A stretch of 56,046 bases of DNA from Candidatus Tayloriibacteriota bacterium. GTDB taxonomy: Bacteria; Patescibacteriota; Minisyncoccia; Phycocordibacterales; SIBU01. The notes below the pieces were generated by a model that worked only from the letters and a program-made list of their open reading frames with translations, was not told where the DNA came from and did not search any database. Position 1 is the first letter of the stretch. Each line of letters starts with the position of its first letter. The position numbers and the translations under genes are program-made. The stretch spans positions 1 through 56,046 of the forward strand of contig JACPHR010000007.1 in NCBI GenBank assembly GCA_016188455.1. The letters are read 5' to 3'. Of the stretch, positions 23,805 through 32,270 are shown piece after piece.

Positions 23805-23948
23805 TGCGGGAGGGAAACGACAAACTCGCTTCCGGCTTGGAATCAAAGCTTCGTTGAACATACAATTCGAGTCCTGAAGAATTGTACCCAACGAGGGTAC
23901 TGAAACTGTAAGTTTCGATAAGCGTATTCGCGGTCCAAGTCCCGCAGC
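23805..23948 (+). ncRNA. Candidate structured RNA ending in a tRNA-Gln 3'-end copy
   Basis: The outer stem TGCGGGA (23805-23811)/TCCCGCA (23940-23946) is followed by an inner stem CTTGGA (23836-23841)/TCCAAG (23934-23939). Between them are hairpins GGAA.CGA/TCG.TTCC, TACAATT/AATTGTA with a TTCGAGTCC T-loop-like segment, GTACCC/GGGTAC, GAAAC/GTTTC and GCG/CGC. The dense, consecutive pairing suggests an RNA fold. It may instead be tRNA-derived debris between att-like repeats. Not matched to a known RNA family by eye. Confidence 0.4.
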
Positions 23949-23953
23949 AAGCA

Positions 23954-23982
23954 TTGCTAGTTATATGTTTTCTTGTTATAAA
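23954..23982 (+). promoter_or_regulatory. Sigma70-like promoter
   Basis: TTGCTA (23954-23959), a 17-bp spacer, and TATAAA (23977-23982), positioned 15 nt before the secreted-protein start at 23997. Confidence 0.6.
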
Positions 23983-23996
23983 ATAAGCACTTCCTT

Positions 23997-24902
23997 ATGA
24001 AACCCAAAACCCTAATTTCGCTCGGGCTTGCTCTCGCCTTCTCTGCCAGCCTCGCGGGCACTTTAGCCCACGCCCAGGCAGCGACGTACAGCGCGCCCGC
24101 CGACGACTCCACCCAAGACTTGCATATTGACAAAGACGGCAACATCAGCGTCCGCCAGGCCAAAGTGATGCAAATTACCGGCACCAGTTTTTACGTCCGC
24201 TATTACGTCGGGCTGGCATTCCTGCGGATATTGGTCAAGACTGACGCTGCCACCAAGGTGTTCCGGCGCTTCGGCGACGAGATAGACCTAGGCCAGATTG
24301 CCACGGGTGACACCTTGAACATAGAAGGCAAAATTGAAAGCGGCGCCGACAGCCTCAGCGTCATGGCCGGCAAGCTTACCGATTTCTCAAACCAAAAAGA
24401 AATCACCAACTTTCAAGGCACCATCGCCGGCACGGGCCCGACAACGGGCAGTTTTATCCTGACAACAAAAAATAATACCATTACCATACAGACCGGTACG
24501 ACCACCCAAATCAGAAAAGGCAGCCGAATTATCGGCCTTGACCTCGTCCGCTCCGGCGATACGGTCCTTGACGTGGTGGGCACCTACGACCATACGACCA
24601 AAACCATTGACGCCAATGTGGTGCTGATTTACATAGACAAGACAATTTTCCAGCCGCGCAATTTCCAAGGGACACTCAAGTCCATGAGCGCCGGCAATCC
24701 TCCCGTCCTGACTTTCAGCGCCGAAGGCAAGGATTACACGGTAACCCTTTTAAACGGCGCCGCCGTGCTCAACAAGCGAAGGCAGGCGGTCTCTCTGAAA
24801 CGCTACCTTGAAGGCGACGCCATCAGGGTTTATGGCGCCATCCGCGAGGCGGAGGAGCCGATTATTGACGTGGAGGTCATTCGCAACCTGAGCTTGCAGT
24901 AA
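23997..24902 (+). CDS. Secreted beta-rich protein with repeated DUF5666-like domains
   Basis: 301 residues with a clear signal peptide (LISLGLALAFSASLAGTLAHA, cut after AHA). The mature part alternates strands and resembles repeated OB-like DUF5666 units: VMQITGTSFYVRYYVG, FQGTIAGTGPTTGSFILTT and FQGTLKSMSAGNPPVLTF each open a unit with G-D-TL.(V/I).G elements. Probably an exported or surface protein of unknown role. Not in an operon; promoter at 23954-23982. Confidence 0.68.
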   Translation: MKPKTLISLGLALAFSASLAGTLAHAQAATYSAPADDSTQDLHIDKDGNISVRQAKVMQITGTSFYVRYYVGLAFLRILVKTDAATKVFRRFGDEIDLGQIATGDTLNIEGKIESGADSLSVMAGKLTDFSNQKEITNFQGTIAGTGPTTGSFILTTKNNTITIQTGTTTQIRKGSRIIGLDLVRSGDTVLDVVGTYDHTTKTIDANVVLIYIDKTIFQPRNFQGTLKSMSAGNPPVLTFSAEGKDYTVTLLNGAAVLNKRRQAVSLKRYLEGDAIRVYGAIREAEEPIIDVEVIRNLSLQ

Positions 24903-24958
24903 ATTGCCAAACAGCGCCGGTCTTGGCCCCGTACCGGCCAAATGTTTTTAACTTCCCC

Positions 24959-24990
24959 CTATTGTCTAATTCTCACGAATTAGACAATAG
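24959..24990. repeat. Palindrome downstream of arsR-like gene
   Basis: The 14-bp perfect arms CTATTGTCTAATTC/GAATTAGACAATAG enclose a TCAC loop. It is the exact inverse of the core of the palindrome at 25333-25372, so the regulator gene is bracketed by two copies in opposite orientation. Confidence 0.85.
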
Positions 24991-25049
24991 TTTCATAACG
25001 GGAGAGGAAAGGAAAAAGATAGGAAAAAAGAGAACGCGGAAATTGAAAT

Positions 25050-25319
25050 TTAAAGCATGGAAACTGCCGGCCGGGCAAGCGCGGGCAGCTCGGAAGCAAT
25101 CTCGTAATAAACTTCCAAACTGATTTGTTCCCTGTCAACGATACGGGCGGAGGCCAACACCGCCAAGTGCCGCGAAGTGGATTTGAAGGACAGTTTTATC
25201 TGCCCCGCAATCTCTCCGACTGTAAGGTCTTTCTTCCGCTTCAGGGCGCGCAAAATCTCCAAACGCCGATAGTTCGCCAAGGCTTTGAACACATTCGCCA
25301 TCTCTTTGGTTTTTATCAT
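25050..25319 (-). CDS. ArsR-family winged-helix regulator
   Basis: 89 residues, essentially only the DNA-binding domain: FKALANYRRLEILRAL, then the recognition region LTVGEIAGQIKLSFKSTSRHLAVLASA (core TVGEIAG and STSRHLAVL) and a wing. No metal-binding cysteines are visible, so a metal sensor role is not indicated. Palindromes with up to 18-bp arms lie immediately upstream (25333-25372) and downstream (24959-24990), consistent with autoregulation at the upstream site. The DMT transporter gene lies upstream on the same strand and may also be controlled. Confidence 0.83.
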   Translation of the reverse strand: MIKTKEMANVFKALANYRRLEILRALKRKKDLTVGEIAGQIKLSFKSTSRHLAVLASARIVDREQISLEVYYEIASELPALARPAVSML

Positions 25320-25332
25320 CTAAATTTATCCC

Positions 25333-25372
25333 GCTATTATTGTCTAATTCGTGAGAATTAGACAATAATAGC
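25333..25372. promoter_or_regulatory. Perfect 40-bp operator-like palindrome upstream of arsR-like gene
   Basis: The 18-bp arms GCTATTATTGTCTAATTC/GAATTAGACAATAATAGC enclose a GTGA loop, 14 bp before the start codon at 25319. Likely the binding site of the encoded repressor. Confidence 0.78.
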
Positions 25373-25403
25373 ACACGCTAAAGCAAAAGGTAATCGCCCA
25401 CCG

Positions 25404-26279
25404 CTAACCTGTAATCACCGCGAGTGCGACCGCCGCGCCAACAGCTACTACCAAACCGATTTTCTGATGGATATCAAGCCGTTCACGATTGACGGCAAGT
25501 CCAAGGAGCACCGCGATGACAATGTAACTTTCCGAAAGGGCGACGGCAATAGAAATCGGCGCCGCTACCATGGCGAAAGCGAAAGCGACCCACGCCGCTT
25601 TGTCGGCAACCGACATCTGCAAAAGCACCGGAAGATTTCCACGAATATCGCGAAGGGTTTTACCGACTCCGCCCTGATAGATAATCATACATCCGGTCAC
25701 GAGAGCAATAAAAACATCTGAAATGAAATTCGCCATAATGGGGTCTGAAAGTCTGGAGCTTAATCCCATGAAAAAGTTCGCCGCGCCCATCATGACCGCC
25801 CCGAGAAAAGCGATAAGAATGCCTTTTTCGAAAATAAACCTGTGAAGTTTGAAATTACCTTTAAGAGAAACCAGCGCGAGTCCCAACAGGAGAAACACAA
25901 TAAGAGCTATGGCAATGCCGCCAATCCTCTCGCCAAGCAGGAAAAACGCGATAAGCCCGGCCACCGGCACTTCAAAGGACCATATGGGTTCCACCACGGC
26001 GAGCTTCCCCACCCTAAGGGCTTCAAAATCAAGAAAGGCGGCTATGAGAAGCGTCACGCAAAGCACCCCCACAACCAAAAGAGTCTGCGCCGGCGCGTTC
26101 ATAAATTCCCAGAGTCTAGGATAGGCAAAAGGCGCGAGAACGAAAGCGCCAAAAAAAGTAATGAAGAAAAGCGCCTCCAAATCGCCCACCTTGCGCGCGG
26201 ATTTTTGAATCCAAAAATCGCCGATGCCCCACGAAAGCATGGCCACAAACGCCAAGCCTATTCCAACACTTACAGACAT
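25404..26279 (-). CDS. EamA/DMT-type transporter
   Basis: 291 residues forming about ten transmembrane helices in two similar halves, as in the drug/metabolite transporter EamA family. Both halves begin with conserved small-residue motifs (AFVAMLSWGIGDFWIQKSAR and FLGAVMMGAANFFMGLSSR). Substrate unknown. A 28-bp palindrome (26293-26320) just upstream may be a regulatory site. Confidence 0.8.
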   Translation of the reverse strand: MSVSVGIGLAFVAMLSWGIGDFWIQKSARKVGDLEALFFITFFGAFVLAPFAYPRLWEFMNAPAQTLLVVGVLCVTLLIAAFLDFEALRVGKLAVVEPIWSFEVPVAGLIAFFLLGERIGGIAIALIVFLLLGLALVSLKGNFKLHRFIFEKGILIAFLGAVMMGAANFFMGLSSRLSDPIMANFISDVFIALVTGCMIIYQGGVGKTLRDIRGNLPVLLQMSVADKAAWVAFAFAMVAAPISIAVALSESYIVIAVLLGLAVNRERLDIHQKIGLVVAVGAAVALAVITG

Positions 26280-26292
26280 GTGATTTAACTAC

Positions 26293-26320
26293 ATTCTGGT
26301 GTTCTCAAGAACATCAGAAT
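26293..26320. promoter_or_regulatory. Palindrome upstream of the DMT transporter
   Basis: The arms ATTCTG.TGTTCT/AGAACA.CAGAAT enclose a short loop, 14 bp before the transporter start. An operator is possible. Confidence 0.5.
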
Positions 26321-26341
26321 ATCGCTTGAATGGAGTAAATT

Positions 26342-28066
26342 TTATCTTTTCTTGCCTCGCTCCGCCGCCGCTTTGAGAAAGGCCGTGAATAAGTGGTGCG
26401 GGGCAAGGGGGCGAGCCTGCAGTTCGGGATGAAATTGGGTGCCCAGGAAAAACGGATGCGCCCTGCGGGGCAGTTCGGCGATTTCCATCAGCACCCCGTC
26501 CGGGGACGCGCCGGAAAAAATCAGGCCAGCTTTTTCAAGCGCCGCGATGTATTCGGGGTTAACTTCATAGCGGTGGCGGTGACGTTCGCTAATCAGTTTA
26601 TAGTTTTCAGTTTTTAGTTTATAGTTTCCTGATTTAGAACCGACATAGGCTTTGAAGGCAGCAGTCCCGGGCTTTAAAACGCACGGATACGCGCCGAGCC
26701 GCATGGTGGCGCCGTACTTGCCCGCCGCCATGTGCTTTTTCTGCTCGGGCATGATGTCAATGACCGGATATGGTGTCTCTTTGTTTATTTCCGTGGTATT
26801 GGCGTCTTTGAGTCCCGCGACGTGGCGGGCAAACTCAACGACGGCAAGCTGCATACCGTAACAGAGCCCGAAGTAGGGAATTTTATTTTCGCGGGCGAAT
26901 TGGATCACTTTTATCTTGCCCTCAATGCCCGTCTCGCCGAATCCTCCCGGCACGATAACACCGTCAAAATCACGGAGTGTGGCAACCTCTTTCGCCATCG
27001 CCTTGCCCGATCCGTCATCGGATTTAGGGTCGAAATCCTTGGCATTGAGCCAGGCTAAGGCGGGCTTTCTTCCTAGGGCATAGGCCGAATGCTTAATGGC
27101 TTCAATTACTGAAATATAAGCATCCGAGAGAATGAAATCGCCGGTGTCAAAATATTTGCCGATGACGGCAATTTTCACCTCCTCCTTGGCGCTCTGGGCG
27201 CGGCTGACAAATTTCTTCCATTTCTCCAGACCATCGCGACGGCGGCGAGTTTTCAGGGAAAGCGCTTGGAGCAAAAGATTGCCGAGATTTTCTTTTTCAA
27301 AATTAAGCGGCACTTCGTAAATACTTTCAATGTCCGGCGCGGAGATGACGCGCTCCGCCTCCACATTGCACCAAACCGCCAGTTTCTCTTTCCGTTTCCC
27401 GTCAAGCGCCACCGGCCCGCGGGCGATAATGAAATCAGGCTGAATGCCGTAGGAATTGAGTTGATGCACCGCGGTCTGGGTTGGTTTGGTTTTCATTTCC
27501 CCTATGGTGCCGGGCACGGGAAGATAGGACACCAGCACAAAAACCACGTCCGCCGGCTGGCGCAAGCGAAGCACCCGCGCCGCCTCAATGAAAAGGAAGT
27601 TTTGGTAATCGCCGACGGTACCGCCGATTTCAATGACAGAGATGTCTGACTGGCTGACTTCGGCGGCGCGCAGAAATCGCCCCCGTATCTCATCCGTCAC
27701 ATGCGGAATGGCTTCCACAAATTTGCCCTTGTAACCGAGAGCGCGCTCTTTCTCAATGACATGCTGATACACCATGCCGCTCGTCATGTAATCCTCCGGC
27801 AATAAGTCGCGGCCGAGAAACCGCTCATAATTGCCCATGTCCTGGTCGGTCTCAAGTCCTGAATTCAAAACAAAAACCTCGCCGTGCTCGGTGGGGTTCA
27901 TGGTGCCGGCGTCCACGTTGAGATACGGGTCTATCTTCATGAGGCTGACCGAAAAACCTTTGGCCTGCAAAATGGTGCCGATGGAAGAGGTGGCGATGCC
28001 CTTACCGACACCGGACATCACGCCGCCGATGACGAAGATGTACTTATGTCGCTTCGCTCCGCTCAT
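26342..28066 (-). CDS. pyrG: CTP synthase
   Basis: Makes CTP from UTP with ATP and glutamine. The synthetase half opens with YIFVIGGVMSGVGKGIATSS (P-loop), followed by MKIDPYLNVDAGTMNPTEHG. The glutaminase half has GGFGETGIEGK, the catalytic Cys in YFGLCYGMQLAV, and His/Glu in GTQFHPE. Length is 574 residues. An insertion of about 13 residues (SGNYKLKTENYKL) before ISERHRHRYEVN is encoded by AT-rich repeats (26595-26640), like the repeats seen between genes in this window. Unlikely to affect catalysis. Confidence 0.95.
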   Translation of the reverse strand: MSGAKRHKYIFVIGGVMSGVGKGIATSSIGTILQAKGFSVSLMKIDPYLNVDAGTMNPTEHGEVFVLNSGLETDQDMGNYERFLGRDLLPEDYMTSGMVYQHVIEKERALGYKGKFVEAIPHVTDEIRGRFLRAAEVSQSDISVIEIGGTVGDYQNFLFIEAARVLRLRQPADVVFVLVSYLPVPGTIGEMKTKPTQTAVHQLNSYGIQPDFIIARGPVALDGKRKEKLAVWCNVEAERVISAPDIESIYEVPLNFEKENLGNLLLQALSLKTRRRRDGLEKWKKFVSRAQSAKEEVKIAVIGKYFDTGDFILSDAYISVIEAIKHSAYALGRKPALAWLNAKDFDPKSDDGSGKAMAKEVATLRDFDGVIVPGGFGETGIEGKIKVIQFARENKIPYFGLCYGMQLAVVEFARHVAGLKDANTTEINKETPYPVIDIMPEQKKHMAAGKYGATMRLGAYPCVLKPGTAAFKAYVGSKSGNYKLKTENYKLISERHRHRYEVNPEYIAALEKAGLIFSGASPDGVLMEIAELPRRAHPFFLGTQFHPELQARPLAPHHLFTAFLKAAAERGKKR

Positions 28067-28091
28067 AACTAATGACTTATAACTGAATAAC

Positions 28092-28460
28092 TTATAACTT
28101 ATCAGAACGAATCCTTTTCTTAAAACCTCCTAACTGGTCCGAAATACTCAGAGTTAATTTCTCGATCTCTGAAAAAACAGTTTGATCGACTAATTGACAT
28201 TCCAAGAGCACATCAACAGCCGCGAACGCTTCGAACAGAGAACCGAGAGCTATGTCAATAAAACGATTTAATTCGGCATCAGAATGTTTTCCGCTTCCTT
28301 CAGCAATGTTAAGCGCGACAGAAAGTCCAGCACGAATGATTTGACTCCCGATTTCAAACCGGTATTCCCTAGGGAGCTTCTTAACTACCGATAACAAAAG
28401 AACAAACAATCGCTTCGAATCTTTATAAACCTGCCACTCACGAAATCGAAATTTATTCAT
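28092..28460 (-). CDS. S23-type four-helix-bundle protein
   Basis: 122 residues, the intact full-length S23 (23S rRNA intervening sequence) family: FREWQVYKDSKRLFVLLLSV, then IGSQIIRAGLSVALNIAEGS and a final helix with ISDQLGGFKKRI. Family members also occur as DGR accessory Avd proteins; this one stands alone between pyrG and ftsX, flanked by AT-rich short repeats. Role unknown; related to 10282-10682 and distantly to the Avd-like gene at 44739. Confidence 0.82.
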   Translation of the reverse strand: MNKFRFREWQVYKDSKRLFVLLLSVVKKLPREYRFEIGSQIIRAGLSVALNIAEGSGKHSDAELNRFIDIALGSLFEAFAAVDVLLECQLVDQTVFSEIEKLTLSISDQLGGFKKRIRSDKL

Positions 28461-28495
28461 TCTGGTTATTCAGTAATTCAGTTATGCGTCATAGG

Positions 28496-29422
28496 TTATA
28501 TGGTGAGGTAGCGTCTCACCGCCAAGTAGCTTGAAACCGCGCCCAGAAAAACTCCCGAACCTATAATGATACCGAAGAATTCGCCGAAATTCGCGATGTA
28601 ATAATGATAGACATTGATGCCGCTGAAGAAACCCGCCGTGGCCTCGCCGAGCCAGTAGGTCAAGGGGTAAAAAACCGCCAGCGTCAGTACGCCAGCCACC
28701 ACGCCGTACATGGTGCCGGAAATCATAAACGGCCAGCGGATGTATTTATTGGAAGCGCCGACCAGCCTCATAACCGAAATTTCCTCGCGGGCGGTGTAAA
28801 TGGCCAATCTGATGGTATTAAAGACAATCATAATGGAAATAATCACCAACACGATGGTCGCCGCCAGCCCAAGTTTTTGGGCCGAATTAATAATTTTGGA
28901 GAGTACCGTGATGGCCGTCTTATTGTCGTCATAGTTGACCTTTCTGACGATAACCTGCTGGTCTTTGGAAAGGGCGTCGTCGCTTTTGAGAAAATGGGCG
29001 ATGGCTTCGTATTGGCCGGGGTCTTTGGCGACAATATTGAGCACCGCGCTTAGGGGATTGTCGGGAACTTCTTCCAGCGCCTCTAGTATCGGCGCGTCAT
29101 TCTCGTGCCGCTTTTTGAAATTCTCCAAGGCCTGCGAGCGCGACAGGTACTCCACGCTCTCGACCTCCGGCAGAGACCGCAGGGAGGCCTGAAGCGCCAG
29201 GATTTCCTGCTCGGCAGCGGTGGTCGTCAAATAGACGTTGACGTCAACCTTGCTCTTGAGGTCGCTGAGCGAGGCGTCAAGCGTGGCCAAAAGAAAAATA
29301 ACGGAGCCGATGACGAATAAGGTCACCGCCATGACCAAGACCGAGGCGAGCGACACAAAGCCGTTGCGCCAAAAACTGACGAACCCCGCTTTTATTACCC
29401 TCTTAATGTTTATCCAAAACAT
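28496..29422 (-). CDS. ftsX: Cell division ABC transporter permease FtsX
   Basis: Membrane partner of FtsE, which activates cell-wall hydrolases at the division site. 308 residues from ATG 29422: one N-terminal helix, an extracytoplasmic domain of ~130 residues (VDVNVYLTTTAAEQEI, EVPDNPLSAVLNI), then three helices around the conserved EEISVMRLVGASNKYIRWPF motif. It is downstream of ftsE, with a 175-bp AT-rich repeat region and a GCCTGCCCGCC/GGCAGGC palindrome between the two. Confidence 0.9.
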   Translation of the reverse strand: MFWINIKRVIKAGFVSFWRNGFVSLASVLVMAVTLFVIGSVIFLLATLDASLSDLKSKVDVNVYLTTTAAEQEILALQASLRSLPEVESVEYLSRSQALENFKKRHENDAPILEALEEVPDNPLSAVLNIVAKDPGQYEAIAHFLKSDDALSKDQQVIVRKVNYDDNKTAITVLSKIINSAQKLGLAATIVLVIISIMIVFNTIRLAIYTAREEISVMRLVGASNKYIRWPFMISGTMYGVVAGVLTLAVFYPLTYWLGEATAGFFSGINVYHYYIANFGEFFGIIIGSGVFLGAVSSYLAVRRYLTI

Positions 29423-29597
29423 ATCACTAGTATAAATCACAAACCACAAATTCCAAACTACAAACTACAAACAAATTACAAATTAAAAATTCTAAAGGTA
29501 AACTGTGGGATTATTTGAATTTTGGTCATTGGTATTGTTTGTGCTTTGCCTGCCCGCCGATTGGCAGGCGGGGTGCTTGGGATTTAGTGCTTGAAGT

Positions 29598-30278
29598 TTA
29601 CAACGAGTACCTCCCCTCCTTGTCATCCCTCGCAATCCTGCCTTTCTCCATGGTCACCACTCGCCGGCCCAGCGAGTCAATGACGCCTTTGTTGTGAGTG
29701 GTAAGAATGACCGTGGTGCCCAAATCGTTGATGCGCTTCAAAATCTGGACGACTTCGTGGGTATTGATGGGATCAAGATTGCCCGTCGGCTCGTCGGCGA
29801 TGATGATGTCCGGCTGATTGATGATGGCCCGGGCGATGGCCACCCGCTGTTTTTCGCCGGCGCTGAGCTCTCGCGGAAAACTCCAGATTTTTTTGCTCAG
29901 GCCGACAAGCTCAAGGACATGCGGCACGTCCGATTCTATTTCTTCATCGGTGCGCCCCGACGCTTCCATGGCGAAGGCGATATTTTCGTAAGAAGTTTTG
30001 TTGGGCAACAGCCGGAAATCCTGGAAAACGGTGCCGATGCGCCGGCGCAAATGGTTCATCTCCTGCTTTTTGAGCGAATGAATGTCCGCCGACTCAAAAA
30101 AAACCTGGCCGGAGGTCGGCCGCTCTTCGGCCAAAATCATCTTGAGCAAGGTCGTCTTGCCCGCGCCGGAATGGCCGACGATTGAAACAAATTCCTTGGG
30201 CGAGACCCGAAGCGTCACCTCGGAAAGGGCGGCGCAGTCGTCTGGATAGATTTTTGAAACTTTATCAAAATAGAGCAT
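29598..30278 (-). CDS. ftsE: Cell division ABC transporter ATPase FtsE
   Basis: 226 residues with Walker A GHSGAGKTT, the FtsE-typical RIGTVFQDFRLL, signature LSAGEKQRVAIARA, Walker B IIADEPTGNLDP and H-loop LTTHN. It works with FtsX in septal cell-wall remodelling. The intergenic gap to ftsX is longer than usual because repeats have accumulated there. Confidence 0.92.
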   Translation of the reverse strand: MLYFDKVSKIYPDDCAALSEVTLRVSPKEFVSIVGHSGAGKTTLLKMILAEERPTSGQVFFESADIHSLKKQEMNHLRRRIGTVFQDFRLLPNKTSYENIAFAMEASGRTDEEIESDVPHVLELVGLSKKIWSFPRELSAGEKQRVAIARAIINQPDIIIADEPTGNLDPINTHEVVQILKRINDLGTTVILTTHNKGVIDSLGRRVVTMEKGRIARDDKEGRYSL

Positions 30279-30317
30279 GGGGGCATTTACTTCCTTCGTG
30301 AATCTGAAAAAAGTTTG

Positions 30318-30740
30318 TTAATTTTTATTCAAGTAATCATCAACCTGAATTATGTATGTCTTAAAATCAGAGAAGTTACGCTTTAGATTATTCAAAAAGA
30401 TGTTCGTATCTAATTTTTCGTACCGGTGAACAAGCATATTTCTTACACCCACAATAGGAGCAATCTTGGTCGCAAATTCTTTTTCAAGGACGTCAAAATC
30501 ACCGAGCATTTTAAAGGTGCTTTGCAAATCATCAATAGTGCCGAAATTGCCCTCTTTGATGAGGTGAATGTTTATATCAACCATGACATCAACTGCTTGC
30601 TGAAAATAGCGCTCTGTCGCAGGGAGAGTCAACTCATCTTTTTTTATGGAAGAAACGTCAGTTTTGATTAGCCGCTCCAATTTTCCGATATAACCGGACA
30701 GCATATCCATTTTCTTTTTTATAAAGGCTTTATCCGGCAT
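30318..30740 (-). CDS. hepT: HepT-like HEPN toxin (second pair)
   Basis: 140 residues from ATG 30740 (MPDKAF); the longer frame upstream lies inside mntA. The Rx4-6H motif is in GVRNMLVHRYEKL. It overlaps the upstream mntA by 11 bp, exactly as in the first pair (5187-6021). Divergent in sequence from the first HepT, so the pairs were probably acquired independently rather than by recent duplication. Confidence 0.83.
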   Translation of the reverse strand: MPDKAFIKKKMDMLSGYIGKLERLIKTDVSSIKKDELTLPATERYFQQAVDVMVDINIHLIKEGNFGTIDDLQSTFKMLGDFDVLEKEFATKIAPIVGVRNMLVHRYEKLDTNIFLNNLKRNFSDFKTYIIQVDDYLNKN

Positions 30741-31182
30741 TTTTGTATTCGCCCATTCTTCGTTTGAGATAGTGTTCTCGCAGCTCAAAAAGGGGCTTCG
30801 CTTCTTCGTACGTCCGCAAGGCGTACAAAAATATCTCTGTGAAAAGATGGGGATTTTTCTCATAGAGCACAATAGCGTTTGTTGCAATTTGCTTCAGCAA
30901 AAGCGGGGGAGCTTTCTTAATGTTCACCAAGGATATTTTATCGTTCTTAAAAACAGGAATCAAATCGGAATTGAGAGTTGTTTCCTCTTCAAACGACAAT
31001 TTCCTGTCCGAAAAATACGCGATATCCACATCGCTTTCCGTATGCGTAAAACCGTTCGCCTGCGAACCAAAAAGTACCACGAGCGCCAGGCCGTGTTTTT
31101 GGGCGATTTCCGCTATCCCGCCTGCCAACGCCTGAAACTCTCGGCTATGGCGGGCAGGTCTTTTTTTATCCGCTTCGGTCAT
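30730..31182 (-). CDS. mntA: MNT nucleotidyltransferase antitoxin (second pair)
   Basis: The GSx10DxD motif is in LFGSQANGFTHTESDVDIAYF. ATG 31182 (MTEADKK) is chosen by comparison with the other copy. Relative to that paralogue, 15 residues (RPARHSREFQALAGG) are inserted after MTEADKK; they are encoded by a CCCGCCTGCC/GGCGGGCAGG-type mini-repeat near 31113-31160. The insertion precedes the nucleotidyltransferase core, so function may be kept. Confidence 0.82.
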   Translation of the reverse strand: MTEADKKRPARHSREFQALAGGIAEIAQKHGLALVVLFGSQANGFTHTESDVDIAYFSDRKLSFEEETTLNSDLIPVFKNDKISLVNIKKAPPLLLKQIATNAIVLYEKNPHLFTEIFLYALRTYEEAKPLFELREHYLKRRMGEYKNAG

Positions 31183-31229
31183 GCGGATACTATACCACGG
31201 AAAGTGTTTCAATGCATTGAGTTTATTCG

Positions 31230-32114
31230 CTACAAATTCTTTTCCGCCGCAATGAATTCATCCAGTTCACCCGAGAGCACCTTGTCCACTTGGGCGGTTT
31301 CCACGCCGGTGCGGTGGTCCTTGACCATTTTGTAGGGGTGCAAAACATAGGAGCGGATTTGATTGCCCCATTCTATGGAGGTGGTTTTTGAGATGTACAT
31401 GCCCTTTTCTTTGGCAATACGCTCGGCTTCTTGCAGCTTCCAAAGCTTGCCGCGCAGGATTTCAATGGCTTTTTCTTTGTTCTGGGCCTGACTTCTCTCC
31501 GAGGTAACATGGACCGAAAGTTTCGTGGGAATATGAACAATGCGCACGGCGGTCTCGCGCTTGTTGACATTTTGTCCCCCCGGGCCGCCTGATTTGGCGA
31601 TGGCAACTTCAAGGTCTTTGTCGGCAATGACAATGTCGCTTTGATGAGTTTTTGCGAACTTCGGTATCACCTCCACCATGGAAAACGAGGTGTGCCGTTT
31701 CTTCTGGGCGTTAAAGGGCGAGCTGCGCACCAGGCGGTGCACCCCGCTCTCGTTCTTGAGCGTCCCGTACGCGAGCGCTCCCATAATCTCCATCGTCACA
31801 TTGCGAAATCCGCCGTGGTCATTCTTGTTTTCGTGGACGATAGAAACATTCCATCCTTTCCGCGCGAAAAACTTCCGGTACATTTCAAGAAGCATCGCAG
31901 AAAAATCCTCGGCGTCGTCTCCGCCCGCGCCGGAAAAAATGGTCATGACCGCGTCTCCCCCGTCGTACGAGCTTCCGCCTAGGGCCTCGGCTTTAAGCGT
32001 CTGGAGTTTTTTGATGAGGACTTGCGCCCGAGCCTTGTCCGACCAAAAATCGGGCGCGTTCATCGCCTCTTCAATTCCTTTTATCCGCGCTTCTTTTTTT
32101 TGTTTTTCTTCCAT
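31230..32114 (-). CDS. prfB: Peptide chain release factor 2 (short form)
   Basis: Recognises UGA and UAA and triggers peptide release. It has the SPF anticodon-like tripeptide in VRSSPFNAQKKRHTSF and the catalytic GGQ in SGGPGGQNVNKRETAVR. At 294 residues it lacks much of the N-terminal helical domain of the usual ~365-residue protein; no upstream exon or programmed frameshift site was seen. Presence of RF2 and use of TGA stops indicate standard UGA decoding. Confidence 0.88.
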   Translation of the reverse strand: MEEKQKKEARIKGIEEAMNAPDFWSDKARAQVLIKKLQTLKAEALGGSSYDGGDAVMTIFSGAGGDDAEDFSAMLLEMYRKFFARKGWNVSIVHENKNDHGGFRNVTMEIMGALAYGTLKNESGVHRLVRSSPFNAQKKRHTSFSMVEVIPKFAKTHQSDIVIADKDLEVAIAKSGGPGGQNVNKRETAVRIVHIPTKLSVHVTSERSQAQNKEKAIEILRGKLWKLQEAERIAKEKGMYISKTTSIEWGNQIRSYVLHPYKMVKDHRTGVETAQVDKVLSGELDEFIAAEKNL

Positions 32115-32270
32115 TCGGGTCTGTCTTAATATTTTACAACTTGAAACTTTATAACTTGAAACTACCCTGGAGCCACCCCCGAGGAGCGAACTCGGGACCC
32201 CCGCTTTATCCGCCCGAAACGACTGTTTCAGTCGGGCGGGCGAAAGCGGTGCCCCGCCTGCCCTCGCCTG

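Noticed and set aside
24959-24990. Rho-independent terminator of the secreted-protein gene at 24902
   Set aside because: The hairpin is strong but has no T-run on the plus strand and is the inverse copy of the arsR upstream palindrome, so an operator-like repeat is more likely.
31230-32114. Recoded UGA (SR1/Gracilibacteria code)
   Set aside because: RF2 is present, many conserved genes end in TGA, and no in-frame TGA is needed to restore conserved domains.
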